A DNA stretch of 32,637 nucleotides from a virus, in IMG/VR virus record IMGVR_UViG_3300042892_001906, positions 1-32,637 of that record. One strand, given 5' to 3'. The translations under genes and the position numbers were made by a program. This document shows, one piece after another, positions 1 through 6,937 of this stretch. Every line of letters starts with the position of its first letter. Position 1 is the first letter of the stretch. Under the pieces are notes generated by a model, which saw only the letters and a program-made list of their open reading frames with translations, ran no database searches and was not told where the DNA came from.

Positions 1-50
1 CGGCTGCTGATCCGTCGAAAGGTGGTAGGCCCACAGATAATCAGCAATAA
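1..50 (+). CDS. Partial C-terminus of upstream gene, probably portal protein
   Basis: Reading from base 3, the frame encodes AADPSKGGRPTDNQQ and stops at TAA 48-50. The gene begins outside the window. A polar tail with a G-R-P motif directly before a prohead protease gene fits the end of an HK97-type portal protein, which is the usual neighbour here. Only 15 residues are visible, so the assignment rests mainly on gene order. The stop lies 9 bases before the next start, and the AGGGG of the next ribosome binding site follows it at once. Confidence 0.5.
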   Translation, partial: AADPSKGGRPTDNQQ

Positions 51-59
51 AGGGGTAAT

Positions 60-2000
60 ATGGTAGATAAAAGTAAAGTACTGTTTTTAAACAGTTCATT
101 TATCAAGAGTACTGCCACCGACGGAAAAACAACCAGTATAACAATCGAAGGGTACGCAAGTACTACTGATATTGATAGACAAGGTGACGTAGTTCCTGTA
201 AGCGTTTGGGAAAAAGGTATTCAGAATTACTTGAAAAATCCAGTAATTTTAGCTTACCATGACCATAGCGAGCCAGTTGGTAGGATGGTAGAACATAGAA
301 TTGACGGCAAAGGGTTATGGATTAAAGCCAGAATCTCTTCAGCAGCCAATGAGGTGTTCAATCTTGTAAAAGACGGCGTTTTAACGGCGTTTAGTATCGG
401 ATTCCGAATCGTAGATGCGGAGTACAACTCAGCTGCAGAGCTGTTTGTGGTAAAGGAATTGGAACTACATGAAATTTCAGTAGTATCAGTGCCAGCTAAT
501 CAAAATACACTATTTAGTCTTTCTAAGGCGTTTGATACAGCCGAAGAATTTAAATCTTTCAAAATGCAGTTTGCACCCAACAGCGAATCAGCTAAAGGGC
601 TAGAATCCTCAACGGAAGCAAGCAGCGAAGTCAAAAAGGAAATGGAAATGGATCCAAAACAATTAGAACAAATGTTAGCTGATGCAGCTAGCAAAGCGGC
701 TGAGCAAACTGCAAAAGCCATCGCCGATACACAGGCAAAAGCATTGGCTGAAAAAGCTGCTGCTGACAAGGCTGAAGCCGAATTAGATGCACGCGTTAAA
801 GCCGCTGTTGCCTCTATCTCTACTGGTGACACAGGTGCTGAGCGCTTGATGGCCGAAGTTGAGAAGCGTTTGGAAAAAGCTGAAGAGTCAAGCAAATCAG
901 TTATCGCTGGTTTAGAAGCTTCTTTGAAAGAAAAAGCTGCTGAAATCGAAGCAATCACAAAATCAAAAATGTCTTTCCAAGAAGCCAAAGACGGTATGTC
1001 TTATGCTGACAAAGAAAAGGCAGTTTTCTTAGCTAAAATGGCTGGCAAGTCAATCGACGGTACACGTACTGGTCGCGAATTAGTGCAAAAATACGGTGCT
1101 CACGTGCCTTCAGCTACATGGGAACTCGAAGTTTCTTTGAATCTTGAGTCTGAAGTTCGTCGTCGCTTAGTTGTTGCTCCTATTTTCCGCAACATTGCTA
1201 TGCAAACCAACGTTATGACCATTCCAGTGAATCCAGAAGCAGGTACTGCTACTTGGGTTACTAACGCTGAGTTTGGCGCCGTTCCTGCTACCCTTGGTGC
1301 AGCCGGTCCTTCTGCTGGTGGAAACGCTACTCACACCCTCAAAGAAATCACTTTGAATGCTTATAAACTTGCTACAAACGAGTATACAGCATACGAAGAA
1401 GAAGAAGATTCTTTGTTGGCTTTGATGCCAATTATCCGTGATGGTATGGTTCGTCGTGTTGCTCGCGCCGTTGACAAGGCTTTCTTGTTAGGTGCAGGTT
1501 CTGGTTCTGATCCTGTTAAAGGATTGAGTATCTGGGCTGCTAACACCACTGCTACAGGTAACACAGTTGCCGCTGGTATGAACGTTGCTAAGTTGCGCAC
1601 ATTGCGTCAAGGTTTGGGTGCTTGGGGTCTTGATCCCGCAGAAGTAATTTATATCATTAATACTGATACATATTACCAATTGCTGGAAGACACAACCTTC
1701 CAAACAATGAACCAAGTTGGTACACAAGCTACATTGTTGACTGGTCAAATCGGTCAAATCGGTGGAAGCCCCGTGTTGGTCTCTGCAGAGTTCGCTTCCC
1801 CAGGTACTGGTGTTGCAGGCGCTATCTGCGTGAACCCAGGCAACTTTATCGTTGGTAACCAGCGCGGTCTCCGCATTGATACCCAAGAATTGGTTGAAAC
1901 ACAGCGTCGCGTTATGGTGGCTAGCCTCCGTACCGGTATGACACGTGTTACTACTAACTTAGGTAACGCTGTTACAGCACACAAGTACACAGCATCCTAA
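60..2000 (+). CDS. Prohead protease-major capsid protein fusion (HK97 fold)
   Basis: This single 646-aa frame carries two functions usually encoded by separate genes. Residues about 20-155 match the HK97-type prohead protease (peptidase U35): the His region is AYHDHSEPVG (H67/H69), the Ser is in AFSIGF (S112), and an acidic residue follows in ELHEISVVSVP (E138), in the H...S...E order of the family. Residues about 197-310 are Ala/Lys/Glu-rich and probably coiled coil, like the scaffolding delta domain. Residues about 320-646 look like an HK97-fold capsid protein. The protease normally degrades the scaffold inside the prohead and frees mature capsid subunits. The start at 60 has AGGGG at 51-55. 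A terminator follows at once. A second in-frame start near 648 is described separately. Protease-capsid fusions are known in other phages. The family assignment is firm; residue-level catalytic calls are by pattern only. Confidence 0.9.
   Translation: MVDKSKVLFLNSSFIKSTATDGKTTSITIEGYASTTDIDRQGDVVPVSVWEKGIQNYLKNPVILAYHDHSEPVGRMVEHRIDGKGLWIKARISSAANEVFNLVKDGVLTAFSIGFRIVDAEYNSAAELFVVKELELHEISVVSVPANQNTLFSLSKAFDTAEEFKSFKMQFAPNSESAKGLESSTEASSEVKKEMEMDPKQLEQMLADAASKAAEQTAKAIADTQAKALAEKAAADKAEAELDARVKAAVASISTGDTGAERLMAEVEKRLEKAEESSKSVIAGLEASLKEKAAEIEAITKSKMSFQEAKDGMSYADKEKAVFLAKMAGKSIDGTRTGRELVQKYGAHVPSATWELEVSLNLESEVRRRLVVAPIFRNIAMQTNVMTIPVNPEAGTATWVTNAEFGAVPATLGAAGPSAGGNATHTLKEITLNAYKLATNEYTAYEEEEDSLLALMPIIRDGMVRRVARAVDKAFLLGAGSGSDPVKGLSIWAANTTATGNTVAAGMNVAKLRTLRQGLGAWGLDPAEVIYIINTDTYYQLLEDTTFQTMNQVGTQATLLTGQIGQIGGSPVLVSAEFASPGTGVAGAICVNPGNFIVGNQRGLRIDTQELVETQRRVMVASLRTGMTRVTTNLGNAVTAHKYTAS
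634..650 (+). promoter_or_regulatory. Internal ribosome binding site at protease/capsid junction
   Basis: The bases AAAAAGGA run directly into two in-frame ATGs, at 642 and 648. The second is ideally spaced (7 bases) from AAGGA at 636-640. The site lies exactly where the protease ends and the scaffold-like coiled coil begins, and where codon use changes. Confidence 0.5.
648..2000 (+). CDS. Major capsid protein from a proposed internal start
   Basis: This is an alternative shorter product of the same frame, 450 aa, starting at ATG 648 (MDPKQLEQM). AAGGA lies at 636-640 with a 7-base spacer. The product would be scaffold delta domain plus capsid, a normal size for an HK97-type capsid precursor, and the part upstream (about 196 aa) has the normal size of a separate prohead protease. 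All 21 Arg codons after this point are CGT or CGC, whereas the five before it are AGA, AGG or CGA. That fits strong expression from here on. A virion needs hundreds of capsid subunits but far fewer proteases. Internal initiation is inferred, not proven; ATG 642 is a weaker alternative because only one base separates it from AAGGA. Confidence 0.5.
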   Translation: MDPKQLEQMLADAASKAAEQTAKAIADTQAKALAEKAAADKAEAELDARVKAAVASISTGDTGAERLMAEVEKRLEKAEESSKSVIAGLEASLKEKAAEIEAITKSKMSFQEAKDGMSYADKEKAVFLAKMAGKSIDGTRTGRELVQKYGAHVPSATWELEVSLNLESEVRRRLVVAPIFRNIAMQTNVMTIPVNPEAGTATWVTNAEFGAVPATLGAAGPSAGGNATHTLKEITLNAYKLATNEYTAYEEEEDSLLALMPIIRDGMVRRVARAVDKAFLLGAGSGSDPVKGLSIWAANTTATGNTVAAGMNVAKLRTLRQGLGAWGLDPAEVIYIINTDTYYQLLEDTTFQTMNQVGTQATLLTGQIGQIGGSPVLVSAEFASPGTGVAGAICVNPGNFIVGNQRGLRIDTQELVETQRRVMVASLRTGMTRVTTNLGNAVTAHKYTAS

Positions 2001-2020
2001 TCAGATAGTGTAATTGTTAA

Positions 2021-2044
2021 CAAGACCCTTCGGGGTCTTGTTTT
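2021..2044 (+). terminator. Intrinsic terminator after the capsid gene
   Basis: The perfect 8-bp stem CAAGACCC/GGGTCTTG encloses a C(TTCG)G tetraloop, known to be exceptionally stable, and is followed by TTTT. It begins 21 bases after the capsid stop and probably limits read-through from the abundant capsid transcript into the connector genes. Confidence 0.9.
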
Positions 2045-2070
2045 ATAAAGGTATTATGTGCCTTTATAAA
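2042..2070 (+). repeat. AT-rich perfect inverted repeat in leader of connector gene
   Basis: TTTATAAAGG (2042-2051) and CCTTTATAAA (2061-2070) are perfectly complementary over 10 bp around a 9-base loop. The repeat overlaps the T-tract of the terminator and ends four bases before the GCGAGG ribosome binding site of the next gene. It could be an RNA hairpin that shapes initiation or stability, or an operator. No convincing -35/-10 pair accompanies it. Confidence 0.6.
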
Positions 2071-2085
2071 ACAAGCGAGGTATTT

Positions 2086-2652
2086 ATGGCAACAAATTTA
2101 GTAACAAAAGCAGAATACAAAGCTTACATGGGAATTAATAGTACAAACTCAGACGTAGAAATTGATTTTTTAATACCCAAAGTTAGCGATTTAGTAAAAA
2201 CATATTGCCGTCGTACCTTTGTAGATTTCTACGACGAGGCCAAGATAGAAGTATTTGATGGTGGCTTTAAACAGATCATTTTAAAAGAAACTCCTGTAGT
2301 TACAGTTAATTCCGTGGCTTACAGTGCAGATTACGGTAAGACATATACCAGTCTTGTAAAGTTTACAGATTGGGTTGCTCGCGAAGATTACGTTCTTAGT
2401 TTAAGCCCAACAGGATTCCCAGAACAAATCAATGGATATAAAGTAGTTTATTTTGCAGGATACGAAACCGTACCTAGTGATTTAAAATTAGCAGTACTTG
2501 ATTTAATAGAATACTACTCACGCAATAATGGAGTTGTACACAGTAGCCGTGATTTAAATCCTGGTACTACTCAAATCAATTATGTAGCCACCAGTAATTT
2601 TCCCGCTGCAATTAAACGTGTTCTAGACCAGTACATGGCGGACTTTACATAA
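2086..2652 (+). CDS. Head-tail connector (HK97 gp6/SPP1 gp15-like adaptor)
   Basis: The 188-aa protein has the usual features of the adaptor ring that docks under the portal: an N-terminal helical part with an acidic stretch (SDVEIDFLIPKVSDLVKTYC), the Cys-Arg-Arg-Thr-Phe segment, a central beta region, and a C-terminal part with VPSDLKLAVLDLIEYYSR followed by a helix ending at DQYMADFT. Position directly after the capsid gene agrees. A longer frame opens with TTG at 2014, but that would translate through the terminator and the inverted repeat, so ATG 2086 with GCGAGG at 2075-2080 is chosen. The stop overlaps the next start as TAATG. Confidence 0.85.
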   Translation: MATNLVTKAEYKAYMGINSTNSDVEIDFLIPKVSDLVKTYCRRTFVDFYDEAKIEVFDGGFKQIILKETPVVTVNSVAYSADYGKTYTSLVKFTDWVAREDYVLSLSPTGFPEQINGYKVVYFAGYETVPSDLKLAVLDLIEYYSRNNGVVHSSRDLNPGTTQINYVATSNFPAAIKRVLDQYMADFT

Positions 2653-4238
2653 TGGCAAAGATACAGGAATTTATAAGCCCAAACATTGCGGAAAATCTCG
2701 GTAAAGAGTTACTTAGTATAGTTGGTGATAATATAAAAACTGCCGACACAGCTCTTTACGAAAGAAAGTCTTTAAATTTTCGGGATATTATTGATAATAA
2801 TTTCCCAACAATGCTTGTAGTAGATTACGCAAGTATTAAGCAAGAGTTAAAACAGTATCAAGATATTGATACTGCACTAAAGACATATATCAGCGAAACT
2901 TATAGTCCTACACAAAAAGATTATAGTATAAATAAATTCTCAGATAGCGAAATAGATTTACTGTTAAGAGCCATTAAGTATGGTATCAATAAGTTTTCTT
3001 CAACTTCTGCTACAAAAATATCTTACAAGGACTTACAAAAAAGTCTTTCAAATATTGTACAATCAGAACAGTCAAACAGTACTACAGTAGCAAGAATAAA
3101 ACAGTTATTTAGTAAAGTATATAAGCTAACTGATATTTCAACAAGCTCAGTAGAAGTATTTATATTTCCTAATTTTGCTAATCTTGGCGGATTACTTCGA
3201 GGCCCACTAGATGTTGGACTTTCCATAGCGGAAGCTGAAGCAGGAAAATCAATCGGTAATCTAGACTCTGTCGGACAAATTTTAGCTTACGGGCACACTG
3301 CAGCAGGATATGTAGACAAAGACGGCAATGCTAAGTTAAATTTTAATAGTCCAAAACTATTGGCTGTAATGTTTGACGTTATGGCTTCAGCTAGCGATAA
3401 GTCTCCAGTGGCGGCACGAGCCGCTTTAGATGCAGCTACATTTTTTGTTAATGATACAAGACAGACAGAAGTATACATTAATATTGACAAAGAATTTAGT
3501 GAGGACTTTGTAAAGACTTTTGTGTCTATTGGCGGAAATATAGTAAAGCTTGAAAACAGTTTAATAAACTCCAGACGAGGATCCGTTTTAGAGAAACGCG
3601 AAAAACGGGGCGTAAATAAGTCTGTTTTAGATAAGCTAGCAAAAGAGTTTGCAAAAGCAGATAGCTTAGTAAGTAAAAGGCTTGCTAGATATATCTTAAC
3701 GCATAAAAAATCACCTAACGTTATAGAGTATTTAACACATAGTTTAGTTAATACTTTAAAGGGTGAGCCTGTAGAAAAATACAAAAGTAAAAGTAAGCAA
3801 TCTAATACCCGTAAAGAGGGTGTTAAAAAACAAGTAAGTTCAGGCGTAATAAAAGGTAAAGCAAAATTACCCGTATTACCAAAGCCTTCTACCCAACCGC
3901 CTAAATCAGCAACAAATTTATTAAATTTAACCAGTTTAATAAATTCTCAATTACAAGATGTAATTAGCGCTAATATGGGAGACGGGTCTAGTCGTAATGT
4001 TTTAAACTATCGTACAGGCAGATTTGCTAGCAGTGTTACAGTAGAAAATATTTCTATGAGTAGACAAGGTATGATAACCGCATTTTACTCATACATGAAA
4101 AACCCGTATGCAACATTTAGTGCTGGCGGACGTCAATCAACTCCTACAAGCAGAGACCCTAAGTTACTAATTTCTAAGTCAATTAGACAAATTGCAGAGC
4201 AGGTAGTAACTAATAAATTAAGGGCAGTAGCATTATGA
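2652..4238 (+). CDS. Unrecognised head-tail protein with a gp10-like C-terminal segment
   Basis: This 528-aa protein occupies the place where siphoviruses normally encode small head-closure and gp10-like proteins (about 110-150 aa each). The first 400 residues match no family I can name; they are rich in Lys, Ser, Asn and Ile and include a very basic stretch around residues 370-400 (KSKSKQSNTRKEGVKK). The last 120 or so residues contain RTGRFASSV near 453, similar to the RTG-R-S motif of HK97 gp10-like neck proteins, followed by aromatic segments and a C-terminal helix. A role in neck or head completion is inferred from position and this motif. The frame is intact and overlaps both neighbours (TAATG before, ATGA after), arguing for translational coupling. 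Codon use is AT-rich with AGA and TTA common, unlike the capsid. Confidence 0.7.
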   Translation: MAKIQEFISPNIAENLGKELLSIVGDNIKTADTALYERKSLNFRDIIDNNFPTMLVVDYASIKQELKQYQDIDTALKTYISETYSPTQKDYSINKFSDSEIDLLLRAIKYGINKFSSTSATKISYKDLQKSLSNIVQSEQSNSTTVARIKQLFSKVYKLTDISTSSVEVFIFPNFANLGGLLRGPLDVGLSIAEAEAGKSIGNLDSVGQILAYGHTAAGYVDKDGNAKLNFNSPKLLAVMFDVMASASDKSPVAARAALDAATFFVNDTRQTEVYINIDKEFSEDFVKTFVSIGGNIVKLENSLINSRRGSVLEKREKRGVNKSVLDKLAKEFAKADSLVSKRLARYILTHKKSPNVIEYLTHSLVNTLKGEPVEKYKSKSKQSNTRKEGVKKQVSSGVIKGKAKLPVLPKPSTQPPKSATNLLNLTSLINSQLQDVISANMGDGSSRNVLNYRTGRFASSVTVENISMSRQGMITAFYSYMKNPYATFSAGGRQSTPTSRDPKLLISKSIRQIAEQVVTNKLRAVAL

Positions 4239-4675
4239 CAAGAAGAATAAGCATTGTAACAGCTTTGGCTGAAAAATTTAAAATAATTGACGGAACTGGT
4301 AGTTATAAAACAGATTTATTTAATAATAGCTATCCTAAACTGAAATTCTGGGATGAAGTACAAGATTTTCCCTGCGTATATCTTACAGCAGGCACAGAAA
4401 TGCGCGAATATTTACCCGCAGACTTCACCTGGGGATATTTAAACATTAGCGTCAAAGTTTATGTTCGCAGTGAAACCGAAGCGCAACAACAGCTCGAAAA
4501 CTTACTAGATGATTTAGAAAATGTAATCGACGCTAACCGAGTATTAGTATACGATACTACTAATAACTTCTCAACTACTGAAATACTAATTCAGTCAATA
4601 ACTACTGACGAAGGGCTCTTAGCTCCTTATGGTGTCGGTGAAATCAATCTACAGGTGCGCTACGCATTAGTATAA
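4235..4675 (+). CDS. Probable tail terminator / tail completion protein
   Basis: The 146-aa protein opens with a short helix, then KFWDEVQDFPCVYLTAGTEM and a mixed alpha/beta pattern (LNISVKVYVRSETEAQQQLENLLDDLENVID), ending with EINLQVRYALV. This layout, 'D-F-P-x-x-Y-L-x-x-G-x-E' early and a long amphipathic helix after a beta strand, fits tail terminator proteins (gpU/gp17-like) that cap the growing tail tube and join it to the head. It sits just before the tube gene, as expected. Its ATG overlaps the previous stop. The 82 bases that follow contain no terminator or convincing promoter, only AAAGGAAAG for the next gene. Confidence 0.7.
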   Translation: MTRRISIVTALAEKFKIIDGTGSYKTDLFNNSYPKLKFWDEVQDFPCVYLTAGTEMREYLPADFTWGYLNISVKVYVRSETEAQQQLENLLDDLENVIDANRVLVYDTTNNFSTTEILIQSITTDEGLLAPYGVGEINLQVRYALV

Positions 4676-4757
4676 CTCGGATTTATACAAGCATAACAAC
4701 AGATAAATATCTAGTTACGATGCTTAAAATATTTCCAAAAATCATAAAGGAAAGAGT

Positions 4758-5969
4758 ATGGCATTAAATTTAATCCGTAATAGTCGCGTATTTTTCACGA
4801 CTAATTTAACTAGTAGTAACAATGTAGCTGCTAGTGGATTTACACCCTCAAATACATTCGAGCTCCAAGTTCAAGATGGATTCTCGTTTTCACAAAACAC
4901 AGGTACTGAAACAATTACCTTAAATGAAGCAGGCACAGCACCGGTCCGCGGTCAACGCAGTTTTAATACTAGCTTGGATCCAGTAGATTGGAGTTTTGCT
5001 ACTTATATTCGCCCTACATTCGTAGAAGGTTCGTCACCTGCAACAGTAGGTACATTAGATGCTGATGACACCATCGGTGCAGAAGAATCTGTATTATGGA
5101 ACGCTTTGGCGGGAACAAGTGAAATTGGCGGAGCCAGCCCAGGGTGGGTAGCTACACCTTATAGTGGAGGTACTGTTGGATCTCCATTTTCTACAGTTGC
5201 TTTTGGTAATTCTAATGCTCACCAACTCCAAGCTTTTGGTTTAATCATTATTTTTGACGCTGTTACATACGTTATCGATAACTGTGCTGTTGATTCTGCT
5301 ACTATTGATTTTGGTTTAGATGCTATCGCTTCTTGCCAGTGGGCAGGAAAAGGTACTACAATGCGTCCTTTAGCTACTGCAGCTACTGCAACAACAACTT
5401 CTCCAGTTACATTCGGTGGTGGTTTGTCAGGTACTGCTAAATTAAAAGATACTAGTGCACGGTATATTGCTAACAAGCTGTCTACTATGTCAGTTGTTTC
5501 TGATTCAAGCAATTACGGCGGAATTGCTTCAAATACTTACACAGTAGCTTTAACTGGCGGAAGTATTAGTATTAACAATAACTTAACATACTTGACTCCA
5601 GCTAACTTAGGCGTTGTTAATCAGCCAGTTACTTATTTTACAGGTACACGAGCCATTACTTCTAGTGTAACAGCTTATTTGAAGAGTGGATCTTCTACTG
5701 ATACAGCTGCTTTGTTAAAAGATATTTTAGCTGCCGCTGCTACTAACGTAGACAATAAGTTTGCAGTAACAGTTGACTTAGGTGGTTCTACCAGCTCGAC
5801 ACGCGTTAGTTTGTCTATGCCAACAGCTATGTTGACTATTCCAACAATTGCTTCTGAACAAGTTATTTCTACTTCTATCACTATTAATCCCCAGTCCTCG
5901 ACTTCGGGCGCATATGATGTTGAAGCTAAGAATGAGCTTACAGTTAAATACTTCTCAACAGCTAACTAA
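4758..5969 (+). CDS. Major tail tube protein
   Basis: The 403-aa protein is beta-rich and of low complexity in Ser, Thr, Ala and Gly, as tube proteins are. The N-terminal region has FELQVQDGFSFSQNTGTETI, then APVRGQRSFNTSLDPVDWSF and TYIRPTF, which resembles tail tube proteins of marine and freshwater siphophages. The C-terminus alternates strands (AMLTIPTIASEQVISTSI). It lies between the tail terminator and the G/GT chaperones, the standard place for the tube subunit. It has a good ribosome binding site (AAAGGAAAG) and its own terminator, consistent with a highly expressed gene. At 403 aa it is longer than lambda gpV (246 aa), so extra surface domains are likely. Confidence 0.85.
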   Translation: MALNLIRNSRVFFTTNLTSSNNVAASGFTPSNTFELQVQDGFSFSQNTGTETITLNEAGTAPVRGQRSFNTSLDPVDWSFATYIRPTFVEGSSPATVGTLDADDTIGAEESVLWNALAGTSEIGGASPGWVATPYSGGTVGSPFSTVAFGNSNAHQLQAFGLIIIFDAVTYVIDNCAVDSATIDFGLDAIASCQWAGKGTTMRPLATAATATTTSPVTFGGGLSGTAKLKDTSARYIANKLSTMSVVSDSSNYGGIASNTYTVALTGGSISINNNLTYLTPANLGVVNQPVTYFTGTRAITSSVTAYLKSGSSTDTAALLKDILAAAATNVDNKFAVTVDLGGSTSSTRVSLSMPTAMLTIPTIASEQVISTSITINPQSSTSGAYDVEAKNELTVKYFSTAN

Positions 5970-5990
5970 ACTTTACTGTTGAATTTTCAT

Positions 5991-6022
5991 AGAGACTGGG
6001 TTGATCTCCAGTCTCTCTTTTT
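5991..6022 (+). terminator. Intrinsic terminator after tail tube gene
   Basis: The 9-bp stem AGAGACTGG (5991-5999) / CCAGTCTCT (6008-6016) closes an 8-base loop and is followed by CTTTTT. It lies 22 bases after the tube stop and 15 bases before the chaperone start. Confidence 0.88.
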
Positions 6023-6036
6023 AAACTTATTATAAA

Positions 6037-6456
6037 ATGACTACTCTTTCCCTAAAAACACTTTTAGTGCCTTCTAAATCGGTACAAGTTGAATACCCCG
6101 GATTTCCAGGTTTTGTTGTTGATTTAGCTTTCTTATCTCGTGAGACTCTTTTGAGTATTCGTAAGAAATCTACTAAAACAAGTTTTAAAAACCGTCAAGC
6201 AGCAGAAGAATTTAACGAAGATTTATTCTTACAACTATATGTTGAAAATGCTGTTAAAGGATGGTCTGGACTTAAACTGAGTTATCTTGAGCAGCTTGCT
6301 CCAGTAGACTTAACTGGACAAAGCATGGACGACGAATTAAATTATACTGCTGAAAACGCACTATACTTAATGAAAAATTCCAGTAACTTTGATGCCTTTA
6401 TTAGCGAACAGGTCACAGACCTGGGAAACTTTTCGACGACCAACTCCAGCAAGTAA
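6037..6456 (+). CDS. Tail assembly chaperone, lambda gpG-like short product
   Basis: The 139-aa protein is the unshifted product of a G/GT chaperone pair. It has the usual beta-rich N-terminal domain (VQVEYPGFPGFVVDLAFLSRETLLSIRKK) and a helical remainder. These chaperones coat the tape measure and recruit tube subunits, and are absent from the finished virion. The gene lies between tube and tape measure, as in nearly all siphoviruses. The 20 bases before ATG 6037 (6017-6036) contain no G at all, so there is no Shine-Dalgarno; the gene may rely on an AT-rich unstructured start. It contains the frameshift signal eight codons before its end. Confidence 0.9.
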   Translation: MTTLSLKTLLVPSKSVQVEYPGFPGFVVDLAFLSRETLLSIRKKSTKTSFKNRQAAEEFNEDLFLQLYVENAVKGWSGLKLSYLEQLAPVDLTGQSMDDELNYTAENALYLMKNSSNFDAFISEQVTDLGNFSTTNSSK

Positions 6457-6815
6457 ACACGCAGTTGGTTAACTATATTCAAAATATGGGTGTTGGCATG
6501 ACCAAAGACCAGTATTTTGAAATGTGCGAAATGATGGGCAATGAGCCCATAGAATCCGAAGTCCCTATAGAATTTGAAGATCTTCACCTAGAAGTTCAAC
6601 AAGCACTTAATGCCTATAGAATGTTACGAGATGAGTGGGATACCATGAATGGTCACTATCTTGGAAAGTCCTTAATAGGCGTAAAAGATGTTTTAGAAGC
6701 AACGGAAATTGAGCCAGCGGATCAGAAGTTTATAATCATGTTAATACGCATGATTGACGCTGTAAGATCAGATGAAATCAATAATAAGAAAAAGATGGAA
6801 AAGCCCGCTAACTAA
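6037..6815 (+). CDS. Tail assembly chaperone, gpGT-like frameshift fusion
   Basis: A -1 shift at GGGAAAC (6423-6429) joins residue N131 of the G frame to LFDDQLQQVNTQLVNYI and onward in the second frame, giving a 259-aa fusion ending at TAA 6813-6815. The second frame is open from 6405, so it overlaps the end of G through the slip site. It has no good start of its own; the first possible one is TTG at 6465 without a Shine-Dalgarno. Its sequence (VQQALNAYRMLRDEWDTM..., GVKDVLEATEI) looks like the T half of siphovirus chaperones, which contacts the tube subunit while the G half binds the tape measure. Efficiency of shifting cannot be read from sequence. Confidence 0.88.
6423..6469 (+). promoter_or_regulatory. 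Programmed -1 frameshift signal with stem-loop
   Basis: The heptamer G GGA AAC is in the correct phase (X XXY YYZ); lambda uses GGGAAAG. After a 9-base spacer, ACCAACT (6439-6445) pairs perfectly with AGTTGGT (6463-6469) around a 17-base loop that contains the G stop codon. This is the expected spacing for a stimulatory structure. Confidence 0.9.
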
Positions 6816-6834
6816 AAATTGGCGGGCTTTTTTA
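6799..6834 (+). terminator. Intrinsic terminator after chaperone genes
   Basis: AAGCCCGCTAA (6801-6811) pairs with TTGGCGGGCTT (6819-6829 or nearby, one T-G wobble) around a short A-rich loop, followed by a run of T. The left arm overlaps the last codons of the GT product. Confidence 0.9.
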
Positions 6835-6852
6835 CGTTAAAAATTTTTTGGT

Positions 6853-6881
6853 TTGACAAAAGTGTGGTTGCATGTTATAAT
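6853..6881 (+). promoter_or_regulatory. Perfect sigma70-type promoter before tape measure gene
   Basis: TTGACA (6853-6858), a 17-base spacer and TATAAT (6876-6881) match consensus exactly; TG at 6873-6874 adds an extended -10. Transcription should begin near 6888, leaving a leader of about 50 bases with AGAGGAG before ATG 6938. It directly follows a terminator whose T-tract gives AT-rich DNA upstream of the -35. Confidence 0.9.
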
Positions 6882-6937
6882 GTACTCTAGTCAAATTATC
6901 AAAAAGTTTTGGCCACCAACCCTAAAGAGGAGTACAG

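Noticed and set aside
2014-2085. TTG-initiated upstream extension of the connector gene
   Set aside because: It would translate through a strong terminator and an inverted repeat and has no Shine-Dalgarno; ATG 2086 has GCGAGG at good spacing and gives a normal N-terminus.
4676-4757. Promoter or terminator before the tail tube gene
   Set aside because: The gap has AT-rich sequence but no paired -35/-10 close to consensus and no GC-rich stem with a T-tract.
6465-6815. Independent gene starting at TTG 6465
   Set aside because: The frame is open upstream to 6405 across a canonical slippery site, and the upstream codons encode sensible sequence, so it is the shifted half of the chaperone fusion.
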